Below, in pieces: positions 8,188-16,995 of a stretch of DNA of 60,133 nucleotides. How positions within the stretch are numbered: the stretch's first letter is position 1; every line of letters begins with the position of its first letter. Position numbers and translations under genes: made by a program. The stretch spans positions 1-60,133 of the IMG/VR virus record IMGVR_UViG_3300042453_003688. The stretch is one strand, 5' to 3'. The stretch comes from a virus. Under the pieces are notes generated by a model, which saw nothing but the letters and a program-made list of their open reading frames with translations, was not told the origin of the DNA and did not search any database.

Positions 8188-8468
8188 TGGACATTAAAAT
8201 TACCATCAGTAACATTGCTAGAAACAATCCTCCCTCTAAACAAGATAGCACTTGCAAATCCCCCTCACTTCAGGATAAAATTGATTATGCGTTGGGGCTC
8301 CTGGAAGCCAGTGCCCCTAATCGCAAGCAAGCTGTAGACTTCCTACAAAAAGCCTACCACGCTATACAGAAGCAGCACCCCTACAAACAGCATCACTCTG
8401 ATATGATGGAAAAGCTGCAGGCTGTCTTCTCTACCTACGGCATCAAGTACAAGAACTCTCAGGATTAA
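8187..8468 (+). CDS. Small helical protein before portal
   Basis: 93 residues from a GTG with a strong purine-rich site (GGAAGGAGGAG). The central part (DKIDYALGLLEASAPNRKQ to about residue 85) reads as three amphipathic helices. Unknown function; the place between terminase and portal suggests an assembly or packaging helper. Confidence 0.7.
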   Translation: MDIKITISNIARNNPPSKQDSTCKSPSLQDKIDYALGLLEASAPNRKQAVDFLQKAYHAIQKQHPYKQHHSDMMEKLQAVFSTYGIKYKNSQD

Positions 8469-8474
8469 CAGAAT

Positions 8475-10496
8475 ATGGCACGTATCGTAACCTGGACTCC
8501 TGACGCCGCTAAAAAAGAATTAGCTAAACGGCTTCAGTACTGCAAGGATGCACGAAAAAACCACGAGTATCAGTGGGAAGAGTGTGAGCGGGCCGTATTC
8601 AATACACGCGCCAAGAGTTTCTCACCAAACCTATCTGTATCCTTTCAATCTGAAGTAGAGCTTGGTATCACTGACGTCGACGCAAGTACAAACGACATCG
8701 GTATTAACTACACTTTCAAGAACCTCCGTTTCATTCACTCACAACTCTCAGCTAATCCCCCCTCAGTAGTCGTGCGCCCCACGTCGAACGACCCGTCTGA
8801 CCGCCGCAAGGCCGACGCTGCTGACAGGCTTATAAGATTTGCCCTGCGTCAGTATAAGATGCAGGAACTTTTCGACCGCACCTCCATGTACACTCTCGTC
8901 CTCGGCACCGGATTCGTCAAAACAATCTGGGACCCAGAGAAGGGCGACATTATCGACATGGATGAAACTACTGGCGAACTGACAATGGAAGGGGACATTA
9001 CTGTAAGTAATCCCTCCACTTGGGACGTCTACATTGACCCTGACGCTACCTGCTGGGACGAAGTAAAATTCATGTTCGAGCGTATCTACATGCCGTATGA
9101 GGAAGCTCTTTTCAAGTTCCCAGGCATGGAAGAGATTCTAGAGAAGGTACGCATTAAAGAAGAAGCACAGCGTCACGAGTACGGGTCACACACCGCCCTG
9201 ACTGAGAAGAAGTACGACGTTGTAGAAGTCTACCAGTACTGGGAAAAGGGTCTGCCGTACAACGGTATGGTAGGCAGGTTCTGCTACTTGACCCGCGACG
9301 GCGACCTCCTGACTCCAGTTGGTCCTAATCCCATGCGGTTTTCTCCACCACGTAATCACGGCATTGAAGACCTCTCTAACAGCATGGAAGAAATGAAACC
9401 CCTTCCAGCTAAGGCAGTGCTTCCCTATCACATCTTCACTGACATCGACCTTCCGGGCACCTGCTGGGGTCGCAGTATCGTAGCGTTCGAGGCACCGCTT
9501 CAGGATATGTATAATAGGATGCTTAACGTGACGATGGATAACATCCAGGCTCACGGTGTAGCTCGCCTCATTCTCCCCGAAGGCGCAGAGATTGCTGATG
9601 GCTCGATTACTAACAGCCCCTGGGACATCGTAAAGATTACAGGCAATCAGCCTCCCCACTTCATGGAACCTATGCCCCTGCCTACTGCAATGCCACAGAT
9701 GATAAATATGGCTAAGCAGGGGATAGATGACATGGCAGGCGTTAACGAAGCCATGTTCGGCCAACAGTCCAGAGAACAGTCTGGCTTCTCGATGCAGTAT
9801 GCTACCAATCAAGGTAACATGATACGTCGAAGATTATTTAATAAATACGTACTACTTACTGAGAACGTCTATAAGGCTTTCCTTAACCTGGTGAAAAAAC
9901 ACTGGGAAGAGAACAGAGTTATTTACGTACTCGGTAAAGAGAAAGCATTCGAAGCAGTCGATGTTAAAGGAAGTGACATTGACGGTGGATTTGACCTGGT
10001 GGTAGAATACGGTGCAAGCCTTTCCTTGGACCCGACTACGCGCCGCCAGGAAATCCTCACGATGATGCCTCTTTTCAAAGAAGCAGGCATCTCCCCACGT
10101 ACAGCCCTTCAGCTCCTTAAACTCAACGAACTGGAAGGCATGTACGACATTGTTCAGATGGCTGAAGATAGGCAGCGGGAAATCTTTGAAGAGATGATTG
10201 CCAAAGATATCTACATTCCGCCTCGCGAAATGCAAGACCATACTAACATGCTAAGTTACGCATACAACTTTGTTATGACTAGCGAATTCAAGTACCTGCG
10301 CCCGGAACACCAGGCCCTGATTGAACGCCATATCAAAGAGCGTGAGCAGTTGAAGATGGCCAGTGCAGCCGCTGCCCAACCAGGCGCTCCAGGAATGCCC
10401 GGCGCAGCCCCCGCCCCCGGCGGTCTCCCAGCAGTACCTGGTTCAGGCGGCCCGCTTGACGTAATGCAAGCTGGCCCTAACATCGTGAACAAGTAA
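8475..10496 (+). CDS. Portal protein
   Basis: 673 residues. Ring-forming head-tail connector through which DNA enters and leaves. The sequence has the portal hallmarks: helical N-terminus, LRFIHSQLSANPPSVVVRP near 90, WDVYIDPDATCWDE near 185, a stem/crown region with long helices (TAMPQMINMAKQGIDDMAG, about 400-420) and a low-complexity Pro/Gly/Ala C-terminus (about 635-660). Position directly between terminase and scaffold/capsid supports the call. No unusual truncation. Confidence 0.88.
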   Translation: MARIVTWTPDAAKKELAKRLQYCKDARKNHEYQWEECERAVFNTRAKSFSPNLSVSFQSEVELGITDVDASTNDIGINYTFKNLRFIHSQLSANPPSVVVRPTSNDPSDRRKADAADRLIRFALRQYKMQELFDRTSMYTLVLGTGFVKTIWDPEKGDIIDMDETTGELTMEGDITVSNPSTWDVYIDPDATCWDEVKFMFERIYMPYEEALFKFPGMEEILEKVRIKEEAQRHEYGSHTALTEKKYDVVEVYQYWEKGLPYNGMVGRFCYLTRDGDLLTPVGPNPMRFSPPRNHGIEDLSNSMEEMKPLPAKAVLPYHIFTDIDLPGTCWGRSIVAFEAPLQDMYNRMLNVTMDNIQAHGVARLILPEGAEIADGSITNSPWDIVKITGNQPPHFMEPMPLPTAMPQMINMAKQGIDDMAGVNEAMFGQQSREQSGFSMQYATNQGNMIRRRLFNKYVLLTENVYKAFLNLVKKHWEENRVIYVLGKEKAFEAVDVKGSDIDGGFDLVVEYGASLSLDPTTRRQEILTMMPLFKEAGISPRTALQLLKLNELEGMYDIVQMAEDRQREIFEEMIAKDIYIPPREMQDHTNMLSYAYNFVMTSEFKYLRPEHQALIERHIKEREQLKMASAAAAQPGAPGMPGAAPAPGGLPAVPGSGGPLDVMQAGPNIVNK

Positions 10497-10594
10497 TTTT
10501 TCACACTTACTACCCATCCCGATAGGTTTCAGGACGGTAGTGGGAATCTCGCCTATCCTCTCGCCCTCATGGGGACGGCACAAAGGAGAATATT

Positions 10595-11755
10595 ATGAGT
10601 GCAACAAACGTCAAGACCGCTAACCCGGTTGTAGACAACCCTGTAGCATCGGCACTGGACGCCCTCAAGGGCGGTAAGGATGTTGAAGCTGCAGTGTACG
10701 GTTCTTCCTCTGCTCCCAAAGTAGAGGCTGGCGCACCTTCCTCAGCAGATGCGGACGAGTCTACGTTTAATGTAGATTCTTTTATGTCTGGCGAAGAGGC
10801 CCAGGTTCAGCAGGATAGCTCCATTGAAGGAGGAGTTTCCGAAGAGTCCACACTTGATGAAAAGGTCCCCAACTCTGCTTCTAAACCGGCGGCAGATATT
10901 GAGGAAATTCTTATCACGGACGACAGTGGAAAGAAGAAACTCAAGGTCGATTGGTCTGACCGGGAAAGACTGAAGAAGTATGTTCAACAAGCTGCAGGAA
11001 TGCGCAAATTTCAGGCTGAAAGAGACCAACTCACCACTAAGCTCAAGACTATAGAGCCTGAGTATCAGGACCTTAAGAAGAGCTGGGGTGCCATTGAAGA
11101 AGCCTTCTCGAAAGGCGGAATCAAAGGATTGGTTAACTTGCTTGCCAATGACCCACAGGGTTATGATAAGCATCTTCAAAATGAAGTAGGACGCATCAAG
11201 GCACGCGAAGCCGCTACGCCGGATGAACTTGCTCGCATGGACCTCGAAGAGAAACTGACTCTGGAGCGTAGAGAGCGCGAACTTCTGCAAAAGAAAGTAG
11301 AAGCTGACCTCAAGCGTTCTCAAGAAGAAAGAGAAGTTGCCTCCCTGAAGTCTCTCGAAGCACAGGTACATCCAGCATTCGACAAGTACCGTTTCGCAGG
11401 TAAACTGGGTGACGATGTTGTTGAGGCACGGCTTGACCAGGCTGTTTGGGACCAAGCTCTCAAAAGGCTGGAACAGTATCCGGACGACGTTGAGTTATCT
11501 TCCTCCCTTATTGATAAAGAATTCCGTGACGTAGCTAACAGCTTCCGGAAAATCATCAATAAGCAAGCTGAGGTAAAGGCTAACAAGGTCGTGACCAGCA
11601 AGAAAATTGCTGCTCAGGAGAACGCTGCTACAGCTGCTATGAACAGCATGATGGCCAACACTGCTCAGTCCGCTGAGAAGTTTAAGCAAGATATTCGCAA
11701 AGGTGACCTTACCAGTGCCCTTCGCGACATGATGACTGGTAAATTTAAGTTTTAA
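10595..11755 (+). CDS. Capsid scaffolding protein
   Basis: 386 residues with ribosome-binding site AAAGGAG. Acidic, low-complexity N-terminal third, then long charged helices likely to form coiled coils (about 125-270), ending in a short basic tail (MTGKFKF). This is the typical make-up of phage scaffolding proteins, which guide prohead assembly and then leave. It lies just before the capsid gene, from which it is now separated by an inserted HNH nuclease gene. The 98 bases ahead of it (10497-10594) hold no gene. Confidence 0.8.
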   Translation: MSATNVKTANPVVDNPVASALDALKGGKDVEAAVYGSSSAPKVEAGAPSSADADESTFNVDSFMSGEEAQVQQDSSIEGGVSEESTLDEKVPNSASKPAADIEEILITDDSGKKKLKVDWSDRERLKKYVQQAAGMRKFQAERDQLTTKLKTIEPEYQDLKKSWGAIEEAFSKGGIKGLVNLLANDPQGYDKHLQNEVGRIKAREAATPDELARMDLEEKLTLERRERELLQKKVEADLKRSQEEREVASLKSLEAQVHPAFDKYRFAGKLGDDVVEARLDQAVWDQALKRLEQYPDDVELSSSLIDKEFRDVANSFRKIINKQAEVKANKVVTSKKIAAQENAATAAMNSMMANTAQSAEKFKQDIRKGDLTSALRDMMTGKFKF

Positions 11756-11784
11756 TTTTAAGTAAATGCAGGTAAAATACCCTT

Positions 11785-12408
11785 ATGGTAAAATACTGCA
11801 AATACTGCAAAGTTGAACATCAGTTGACTGAATCATTCTGGTATAGGCTAAATTCTTCACCAAGGTGTAAAGTTCAAGTAAAACAAAAAGTTATACTAAG
11901 ACAATCATCGTTAAAGCAGCAAGAATACAGAAAATACCAGAAAGAATATAGGTCAAGGAGGAAGGACGAAAGACTAGAGCAAAATAAAGTTTGGCGAGAA
12001 ATTAATCGAGAATATCATAGGGCTAGTTCCCGTAAGTGGTATCAAGATAATAAAGCTAAACGGAACAAGCAGGTCAGTCTCCGCCTCAAAAAAGATGTAA
12101 TGTTTAGATTAAGGAAAAATATAACCAACAGATTAAGAGTTGCTCTTCAGGGAAAAATGAAACCTGAAACAATGAAACAGTCATTAGGTTGTACTTTACT
12201 TGAATTAAAACAACATCTTGAACAACAGTTTACTCAAGAAATGACTTGGGAAAACTATGGCAAGGTGTGGCAAATCGACCATATACTACCTCTAGCCAAT
12301 TACTTGTTAACTGACAGAGGTACTTATAGAAGGTTGTCTCACTATACAAATCTTCAACCGTTATTAAAGTTAGATAATCAAATTAAAAGTAACAAGGAAA
12401 TCAATTAG
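11785..12408 (+). CDS. HNH homing endonuclease, free-standing
   Basis: 207 residues. N-terminal Cys pairs (YCKYCK at 4-9, RCK near 29) suggest a small zinc-binding element; then a very basic helical linker; and a C-terminal HNH site WQIDHILPLANYL ... HYTNLQPLLKLDNQIKSNK (about 165-205), where the DH and N-x8-N/K residues form the metal-binding nuclease centre. Markedly AT-rich compared with the genes around it, a sign of recent arrival. It ends two bases before the ATG of capsid exon 1 and its last codons (AAG GAA) supply the capsid ribosome-binding site. It is outside the intron that interrupts the capsid gene, yet only 38 bases from the insertion site. Confidence 0.9.
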   Translation: MVKYCKYCKVEHQLTESFWYRLNSSPRCKVQVKQKVILRQSSLKQQEYRKYQKEYRSRRKDERLEQNKVWREINREYHRASSRKWYQDNKAKRNKQVSLRLKKDVMFRLRKNITNRLRVALQGKMKPETMKQSLGCTLLELKQHLEQQFTQEMTWENYGKVWQIDHILPLANYLLTDRGTYRRLSHYTNLQPLLKLDNQIKSNKEIN

Positions 12409-12410
12409 TT

Positions 12411-14023
12411 ATGGCATTTAGTAATATTGACAATTTACAGCTCGGTGAATAATTTGCCGCCCCATGTCACTCTCTGAGTACTTGGGTGCATAATCGGGCA
12501 AAAACGGTGAAGGCTGAAACGCTAATACCGTGGTAAGTCTGAGAAATCAAAATCTCAGACCACCGTAACGCATAGACAGTGACCCTACCTAGTAGAATAT
12601 AACCTGTCCAAGAGTGTCCGACCCGCGAGGGAAAATATATGCTGAACTATAGCGAAACACAAGCTATAGAAGTTAGGATAAAAAGCCTAACGATAACACA
12701 CTGAAATTTCTCCAAATTGCATTCTCTGAAGGCGTCCGTTCACAAATCTCCAGCGACTATCGTGACTGGGAATATGTAAAGCGTCACCGCGTTAGCGACC
12801 CAGATGGTCGTGAGCTGCGCTTCTTGTTCCAGAAGAGCTACGGCCCGGCTGCTATCCAGTACCGCAATCCAAGCGGCAGCACCGTGTTCCCGTCTGCTCA
12901 GCAAATCACCGTCTCGGAACACACCGCTGTGTTCAAGGAAATCAACGCAACCATCGAGCTCGAGTACAACTTGTGGGACCGCGCACGTCGCTCGCCTTCC
13001 AAGTATGCTGAGCCGCTGGCCCTGGAAATTCAGTCGAAGACGATTGCTTCCAAGCGTCGTTTAGCTGCTGACATGTATGGTGACGGCACGGGAGTCATTG
13101 CTGAAGTTGCTTCAGTTATCTCTCTCGCTTCCGGCGTTGCTACCCTCCAGCTCTCAACAAGCGCATCGTCCCCTGGACACATCGGTTTCTGTGAATTCGG
13201 TGACCTCTTGGTCGCTGCTGACAGTGCTGGTGCTGCAGTTCTTCCATCAGGCGCAGCTTCCTTCTACGCTTACCGCGTGAAAGAGCGTCGTCGTAAATTG
13301 GACCAAGTCGTCCTTGAAGTCGTTGACTCTGCTGGTAACGTGATTACCGGTGCATCGGCTACTAACCTCGTTTCCGGCAATTTGCTCTACCGCGTTGGTC
13401 AGCCAACCATCCCGAACCGTACCTCTATTTCGGACTACGGAACTGTTACTGAAGTTATGCCTGGCCTCCAGTCTCTGGCAGCCGCTGACGGTCGTACTGT
13501 TCACGGTATCGTTATGAGCGGTGCTAGTGCAGCTACCCAGATTGACGCAGCAGGTAACCCGCTGGACGTTAGCCAAGTTCAGGAAATGATGGACGCTGTG
13601 AAAATCAACGTCGGCCAGTCTGCTTACAGCTGGAAGATGCTTGCTATGGCTCCTGAAGCACACGCTGCCCTGATTGAATCACGTGAAACTGACCGCCGCT
13701 TCCAGTCTGTGGAAGACAATAAGCGCGGTATCCGCGTGTTCGCATACGTTCACGGCAACGACGTTCTCGAAACCTACACCTCTGAATATGTTCAGAAGAA
13801 GCAAATGTACGCTCTGCCGGAAGCCAAGTCAGGCCAGAAGGTTCTGGAAGCCTACATGACGGACTTCGAACCCGTTAAGATGGGTGGCATGGGTGAGTTC
13901 CACCTGAAGCCAGCTGCTAGCGGTGGACATGAGCGGAAAATTTCGAGCTACATGCAGTGTCTGACCACATTGATTTGTAAGCACCCGGCTGCTATCGGTC
14001 GTCTCTCGAACTTCTCTCTCTAA
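12411..14023 (+). CDS. Major capsid protein (two exons: 12411-12446, 12704-14023)
   Basis: Spliced product 451 residues. Exon 1 encodes 12 residues (MAFSNIDNLQLG); exon 2 continues in frame with KFLQIAFSEGVRSQI. The body has the signature seen in major capsid proteins of this group, EYNLWDRARRSPSKYAEPLA and ASKRRLAADMYGDGTG. Without splicing, translation would stop at a TAA (12450-12452) after 13 residues, so virion assembly depends on removal of the intron. A start within exon 2 (for example near 12824) would cut off the conserved N-terminus and lacks a ribosome-binding site. A strong hairpin terminator-like element follows the next small gene. Confidence 0.9.
12447..12703 (+). ncRNA. Group I self-splicing intron in capsid gene
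   Basis: 257 nt, no ORF. Splice sites follow from pairings read in the sequence: P1 pairs exon end CGGU (12443-12446) with GCCG (12456-12459), giving the obligatory U-G pair; P10 pairs exon 2 AAAUU (12704-12708) with AAUUU (12451-12455); the last intron base is G (12703). Core helices in canonical order: P3 (12484-12487/12582-12585), P4 (12504-12508/12527-12531), P6 (stem 12537-12544/12553-12560), P7 (12570-12574/12638-12642), P9 (12647-12653/12663-12669), P9.1 (12672-12677/12686-12691). Joining these sites restores one capsid frame. Confidence 0.92.
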
Positions 14024-14036
14024 GAGGTAATTAGAA

Positions 14037-14243
14037 ATGTCTAACCCAAGCAACAATGCTCAGAAAACTGTCAAGGTTACTAAGCAGTTGCCGAACAAGC
14101 GGGAGCGTGCTTCCGCCCAATTCGGTCAACTCAGTGACCTCGTGGCAGGCGACTGGGCAGCTCCGGCTCCCAAGAGCATAGCAGAGGCAATCAACAGGCT
14201 AGCAGCAGCTCTCGCAGCTGAGACTGGCTCACCGATTCCGTAA
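14037..14243 (+). CDS. Small protein after capsid
   Basis: 68 residues, with a purine-rich site AGAGGT upstream of the ATG. Polar N-terminus, then a helix SIAEAINRLAAALAAETG. No family recognised. Placement directly after the capsid gene and before a terminator suggests a capsid-associated or decoration protein. Confidence 0.7.
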   Translation: MSNPSNNAQKTVKVTKQLPNKRERASAQFGQLSDLVAGDWAAPAPKSIAEAINRLAAALAAETGSPIP

Positions 14244-14255
14244 GTTACTCATTAC

Positions 14256-14283
14256 GGGGAGGGCTGGCTATCCAGCTCTCCCC
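14256..14283 (+). terminator. Strong hairpin after capsid unit
   Basis: 12-bp stem with one G-U pair: GGGGAGGGCTGG (14256-14267), loop ctat, CCAGCTCTCCCC (14272-14283). Very stable. No run of T follows, so it may work as a partial or Rho-assisted terminator or protect the 3' end of the abundant capsid mRNA. Confidence 0.6.
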
Positions 14284-14302
14284 CCTTCCGTAGAGACCCT
14301 GC

Positions 14303-16993
14303 ATGACCACTCTGACTAGAAATCTGAAACTGCGCCTCTCTGCAGACCTGTCTTCTGACGCCCGCTACAACCTGGAACGTATTGACCAGCTAGGGGCTAC
14401 CTTCAACATCAATACCCTGAATAGCACAGTAGTGCGTGCATCAGGCGACATTCAACTACGTCCACAAGATAATAGCGTGGGCGGTTCGGGCAGCGGTGGC
14501 ACCATTCAATTTGGTGACTCATCTCAACCCCTTAGTGCAGCAGTCATTAATGGCCCGCTGGCCCTTCTGTCCACTAACAATACCAATAAACTTACCCTCC
14601 GTTCTTCCAATACATCCGACCAGACCCTTACTATAAATACAGGGGCTGCTAACTTTCTTCTTAATCTTCCTATCACTGACGCTGAAGTGTCTGCCACTGC
14701 AGCCATTTCAGACACCAAGCTGGCTACCCTCATTACAGCTGGAAAGGTAGCCAACAGTGCTACCACAGCCACAGCCAGTAATACTCCCAGCGCCATCGTT
14801 GCCCGGGACGGCAGTGGTAACTTCTCTGCAGGAATTATCACGGCAAATCTTCTGGGAACAGCCACCGCATTCACGGGCAATCTGACAGGAGACATTACTA
14901 GCGCCGGAATGGTGACCTCTATCGCCCCCGGGGCCATAGTAGATGGAGACATTAATGTTGCAGCAGCGATTGCAGGAAGCAAAATATCGCCTGTATTCGG
15001 TAACCAGTTGGTATCTTCTGAACAGGGATACCGCATCGTTAATGGTGCGCACACTACGACTCTTCTACCAGCTAGTGTACAGAGCTCTAGTCTGAATCTG
15101 CGCCTACCAGCTGCCGACGGTACAGCAGGGGCTGTTCTCACTACTGACGGCAGCGGCAATCTATCCTTTGCCCTCATTGCAGGCAGCGGAACAGTTACAA
15201 GTGTCGGGCTTTCAATGCCCAGTCTGTTCACGGTTACTAACTCACCAGTGATTTCCTCTGGCACTCTGGCCGCTTCTCTTAATGTGCAGGCTGCTGGACA
15301 GGTGCTAGCTGGCCCCGCTTCCGGCCCCGCCGCGGAGCCATCCTTCCGCCAACTCTCCTCAGACGAACTGTCTGCTGGAAGTATCAATAAGTTCTACACA
15401 AGTACTCTCTTCAATAGCGACCTGGCTACGAAGACCACTTCCGACCTGGCCGAAGGGACTGCCCTCTATCACACTGACACCAGGGCACGGACTGCCGCAG
15501 TGGCAGACAGTATAACAAGTGGAATTACTAACATCGCCCCCTCACAGAATGCAGTATTCAATGCTCTCTCCTTGAAACTGGATACCTCACTCAAGGGAGC
15601 GATTAACGGCCTGGCTGAACTTGACGGTACAGGAAAGGTACCGCTGACTCAGATACCGAGCGGTGTTGGCGCTGTACAGTCTGTCAATACAAAGACAGGC
15701 AGTGTAGTTCTTAATACAGATGATATTCTAGAAGTACTGACCCCGACTAACAAGTGGTTCACGGACCTCAGGGCGAAAACGGCTGCTGTGTCCAACACCA
15801 TAACTAGCGGCATCGTAGACGTAGCCCCAAGCCAGGATGCAGTCTTCTTAGGACTTCAGGGCAAGGCTAACTCTGTTCACACACATACCGCGTCAAACAT
15901 CACCGACTTCACATCAGCCGCTAGAACGGCGACAGTGGAGGACCTGCTGGTAGACGGAATAACTAACATAGCTCCTTCCCAGAATGTGGTATTCGATGCC
16001 CTGGCTGGTAAGGCGGCCCTAGTGCACACGCACACTGCTTCAGCCATCACTGACTTCTCGTCAGCCGCAAAGTCGGCAGCAGTAAGTAACAGCATATCAG
16101 CAGGGGTGGTAGATGTTGCCCCGTCGCAGAATGCCGTATTCGATGCCCTAGCCCTCAAACTTAACACCTCCCTTAAGGGGGCAGTCAACGGTCTAGCTGA
16201 GCTGGGTTCCGACGGCAAGATTCCGTCTAGCCAGATTCCTGCCATAGCCATTACTGACACCTTTGTAGTTGCTTCTCAAGCAGCCATGCTTGCTCTAGTT
16301 GCTGAAAAGGGGGACGTAGCGGTAAGGACTGACCTTAATAAGTCTTTCATCCTTTCTGGAACTAACCCCGCCATACTAGCTAACTGGCAAGAATTGTTGA
16401 CCCCAACTGACGCTGTCCTTTCTGTTAACGGGCAGACTGGGACTGTTTCTCTTACTACGTCAAATATCGCTGAAGGCACTAACCTCTACCACACGGCTCT
16501 CCGTGCCCAGGATGCAGCTGGTAGCCTGGCCACCAGTACCGCCACTGCCCAGATGTCCTACGTAACTGGGACTAGCCTCTCGGTAAGTGTACTGCCCGCA
16601 GGTTTCATTAATAGTACCAGCGGCTTAGCCTCCGCATCTAATATCCTTAGAATTGACCCAACGCAGGCCACGGCAAAGACAGGGGTAGTCGGAGCTGACG
16701 CCCTCTTGATAGCTGACAGTGCAGACAGTAATACCTTGAAACGGGTAACGGTCTCTGATATTGTTAATCTCAGTGGCGCAGGCTACAGCACTACGTGGAC
16801 CTCAGGCACTTCAATTGCCGTAACCCACGGACTGGGCACAAGAAATGTTCTCGTCGAAGTATATGACAATACAACCTACGAGACAGTCCTTCTGGACACT
16901 GTGGTCAGAACCAACACTAACACCGTAACACTTACAGCCAGTCAGGCCCCCTCAGGAGCCGGACTCACCGTACTCATTAAAAGGGTAATCTAA
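14303..16993 (+). CDS. Tail fibre protein with repeated modules
   Basis: 896 residues. Shows several copies of a fibre repeat: TNIAPSQNAVFNALSLKL, IVDVAPSQDAVFLGLQGKA, ITNIAPSQNVVFDALAGKA and VVDVAPSQNAVFDALALKL, interleaved with VHTHTASNITDF and KGAINGLAELDGTGKVPLTQ-like segments. Such repeats build long trimeric beta fibres used for host attachment. The C-terminal part (about 830-896; WTSGTSIAVTHGLGTRNVLV ...) is a compact beta domain typical of fibre ends. Start ATG has only a weak ribosome-binding site. Confidence 0.88.
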   Translation: MTTLTRNLKLRLSADLSSDARYNLERIDQLGATFNINTLNSTVVRASGDIQLRPQDNSVGGSGSGGTIQFGDSSQPLSAAVINGPLALLSTNNTNKLTLRSSNTSDQTLTINTGAANFLLNLPITDAEVSATAAISDTKLATLITAGKVANSATTATASNTPSAIVARDGSGNFSAGIITANLLGTATAFTGNLTGDITSAGMVTSIAPGAIVDGDINVAAAIAGSKISPVFGNQLVSSEQGYRIVNGAHTTTLLPASVQSSSLNLRLPAADGTAGAVLTTDGSGNLSFALIAGSGTVTSVGLSMPSLFTVTNSPVISSGTLAASLNVQAAGQVLAGPASGPAAEPSFRQLSSDELSAGSINKFYTSTLFNSDLATKTTSDLAEGTALYHTDTRARTAAVADSITSGITNIAPSQNAVFNALSLKLDTSLKGAINGLAELDGTGKVPLTQIPSGVGAVQSVNTKTGSVVLNTDDILEVLTPTNKWFTDLRAKTAAVSNTITSGIVDVAPSQDAVFLGLQGKANSVHTHTASNITDFTSAARTATVEDLLVDGITNIAPSQNVVFDALAGKAALVHTHTASAITDFSSAAKSAAVSNSISAGVVDVAPSQNAVFDALALKLNTSLKGAVNGLAELGSDGKIPSSQIPAIAITDTFVVASQAAMLALVAEKGDVAVRTDLNKSFILSGTNPAILANWQELLTPTDAVLSVNGQTGTVSLTTSNIAEGTNLYHTALRAQDAAGSLATSTATAQMSYVTGTSLSVSVLPAGFINSTSGLASASNILRIDPTQATAKTGVVGADALLIADSADSNTLKRVTVSDIVNLSGAGYSTTWTSGTSIAVTHGLGTRNVLVEVYDNTTYETVLLDTVVRTNTNTVTLTASQAPSGAGLTVLIKRVI

Positions 16994-16995
16994 TA

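Noticed and set aside
9186-9812. 208-codon minus-strand ORF inside the portal gene
   Set aside because: Shadow of a well-supported gene on the plus strand, no ribosome-binding site, no protein-like motifs.
12824-14023. Reading the capsid gene as starting inside exon 2
   Set aside because: No ribosome-binding site there, conserved sequence continues upstream to 12704, and splice-site pairings connect it in frame to the ATG at 12411.
14524-15387. Long minus-strand ORF inside the tail fibre gene
   Set aside because: Low-complexity Val/Ala/Leu/Pro content produced by the reverse strand of repetitive fibre codons; no start signal.
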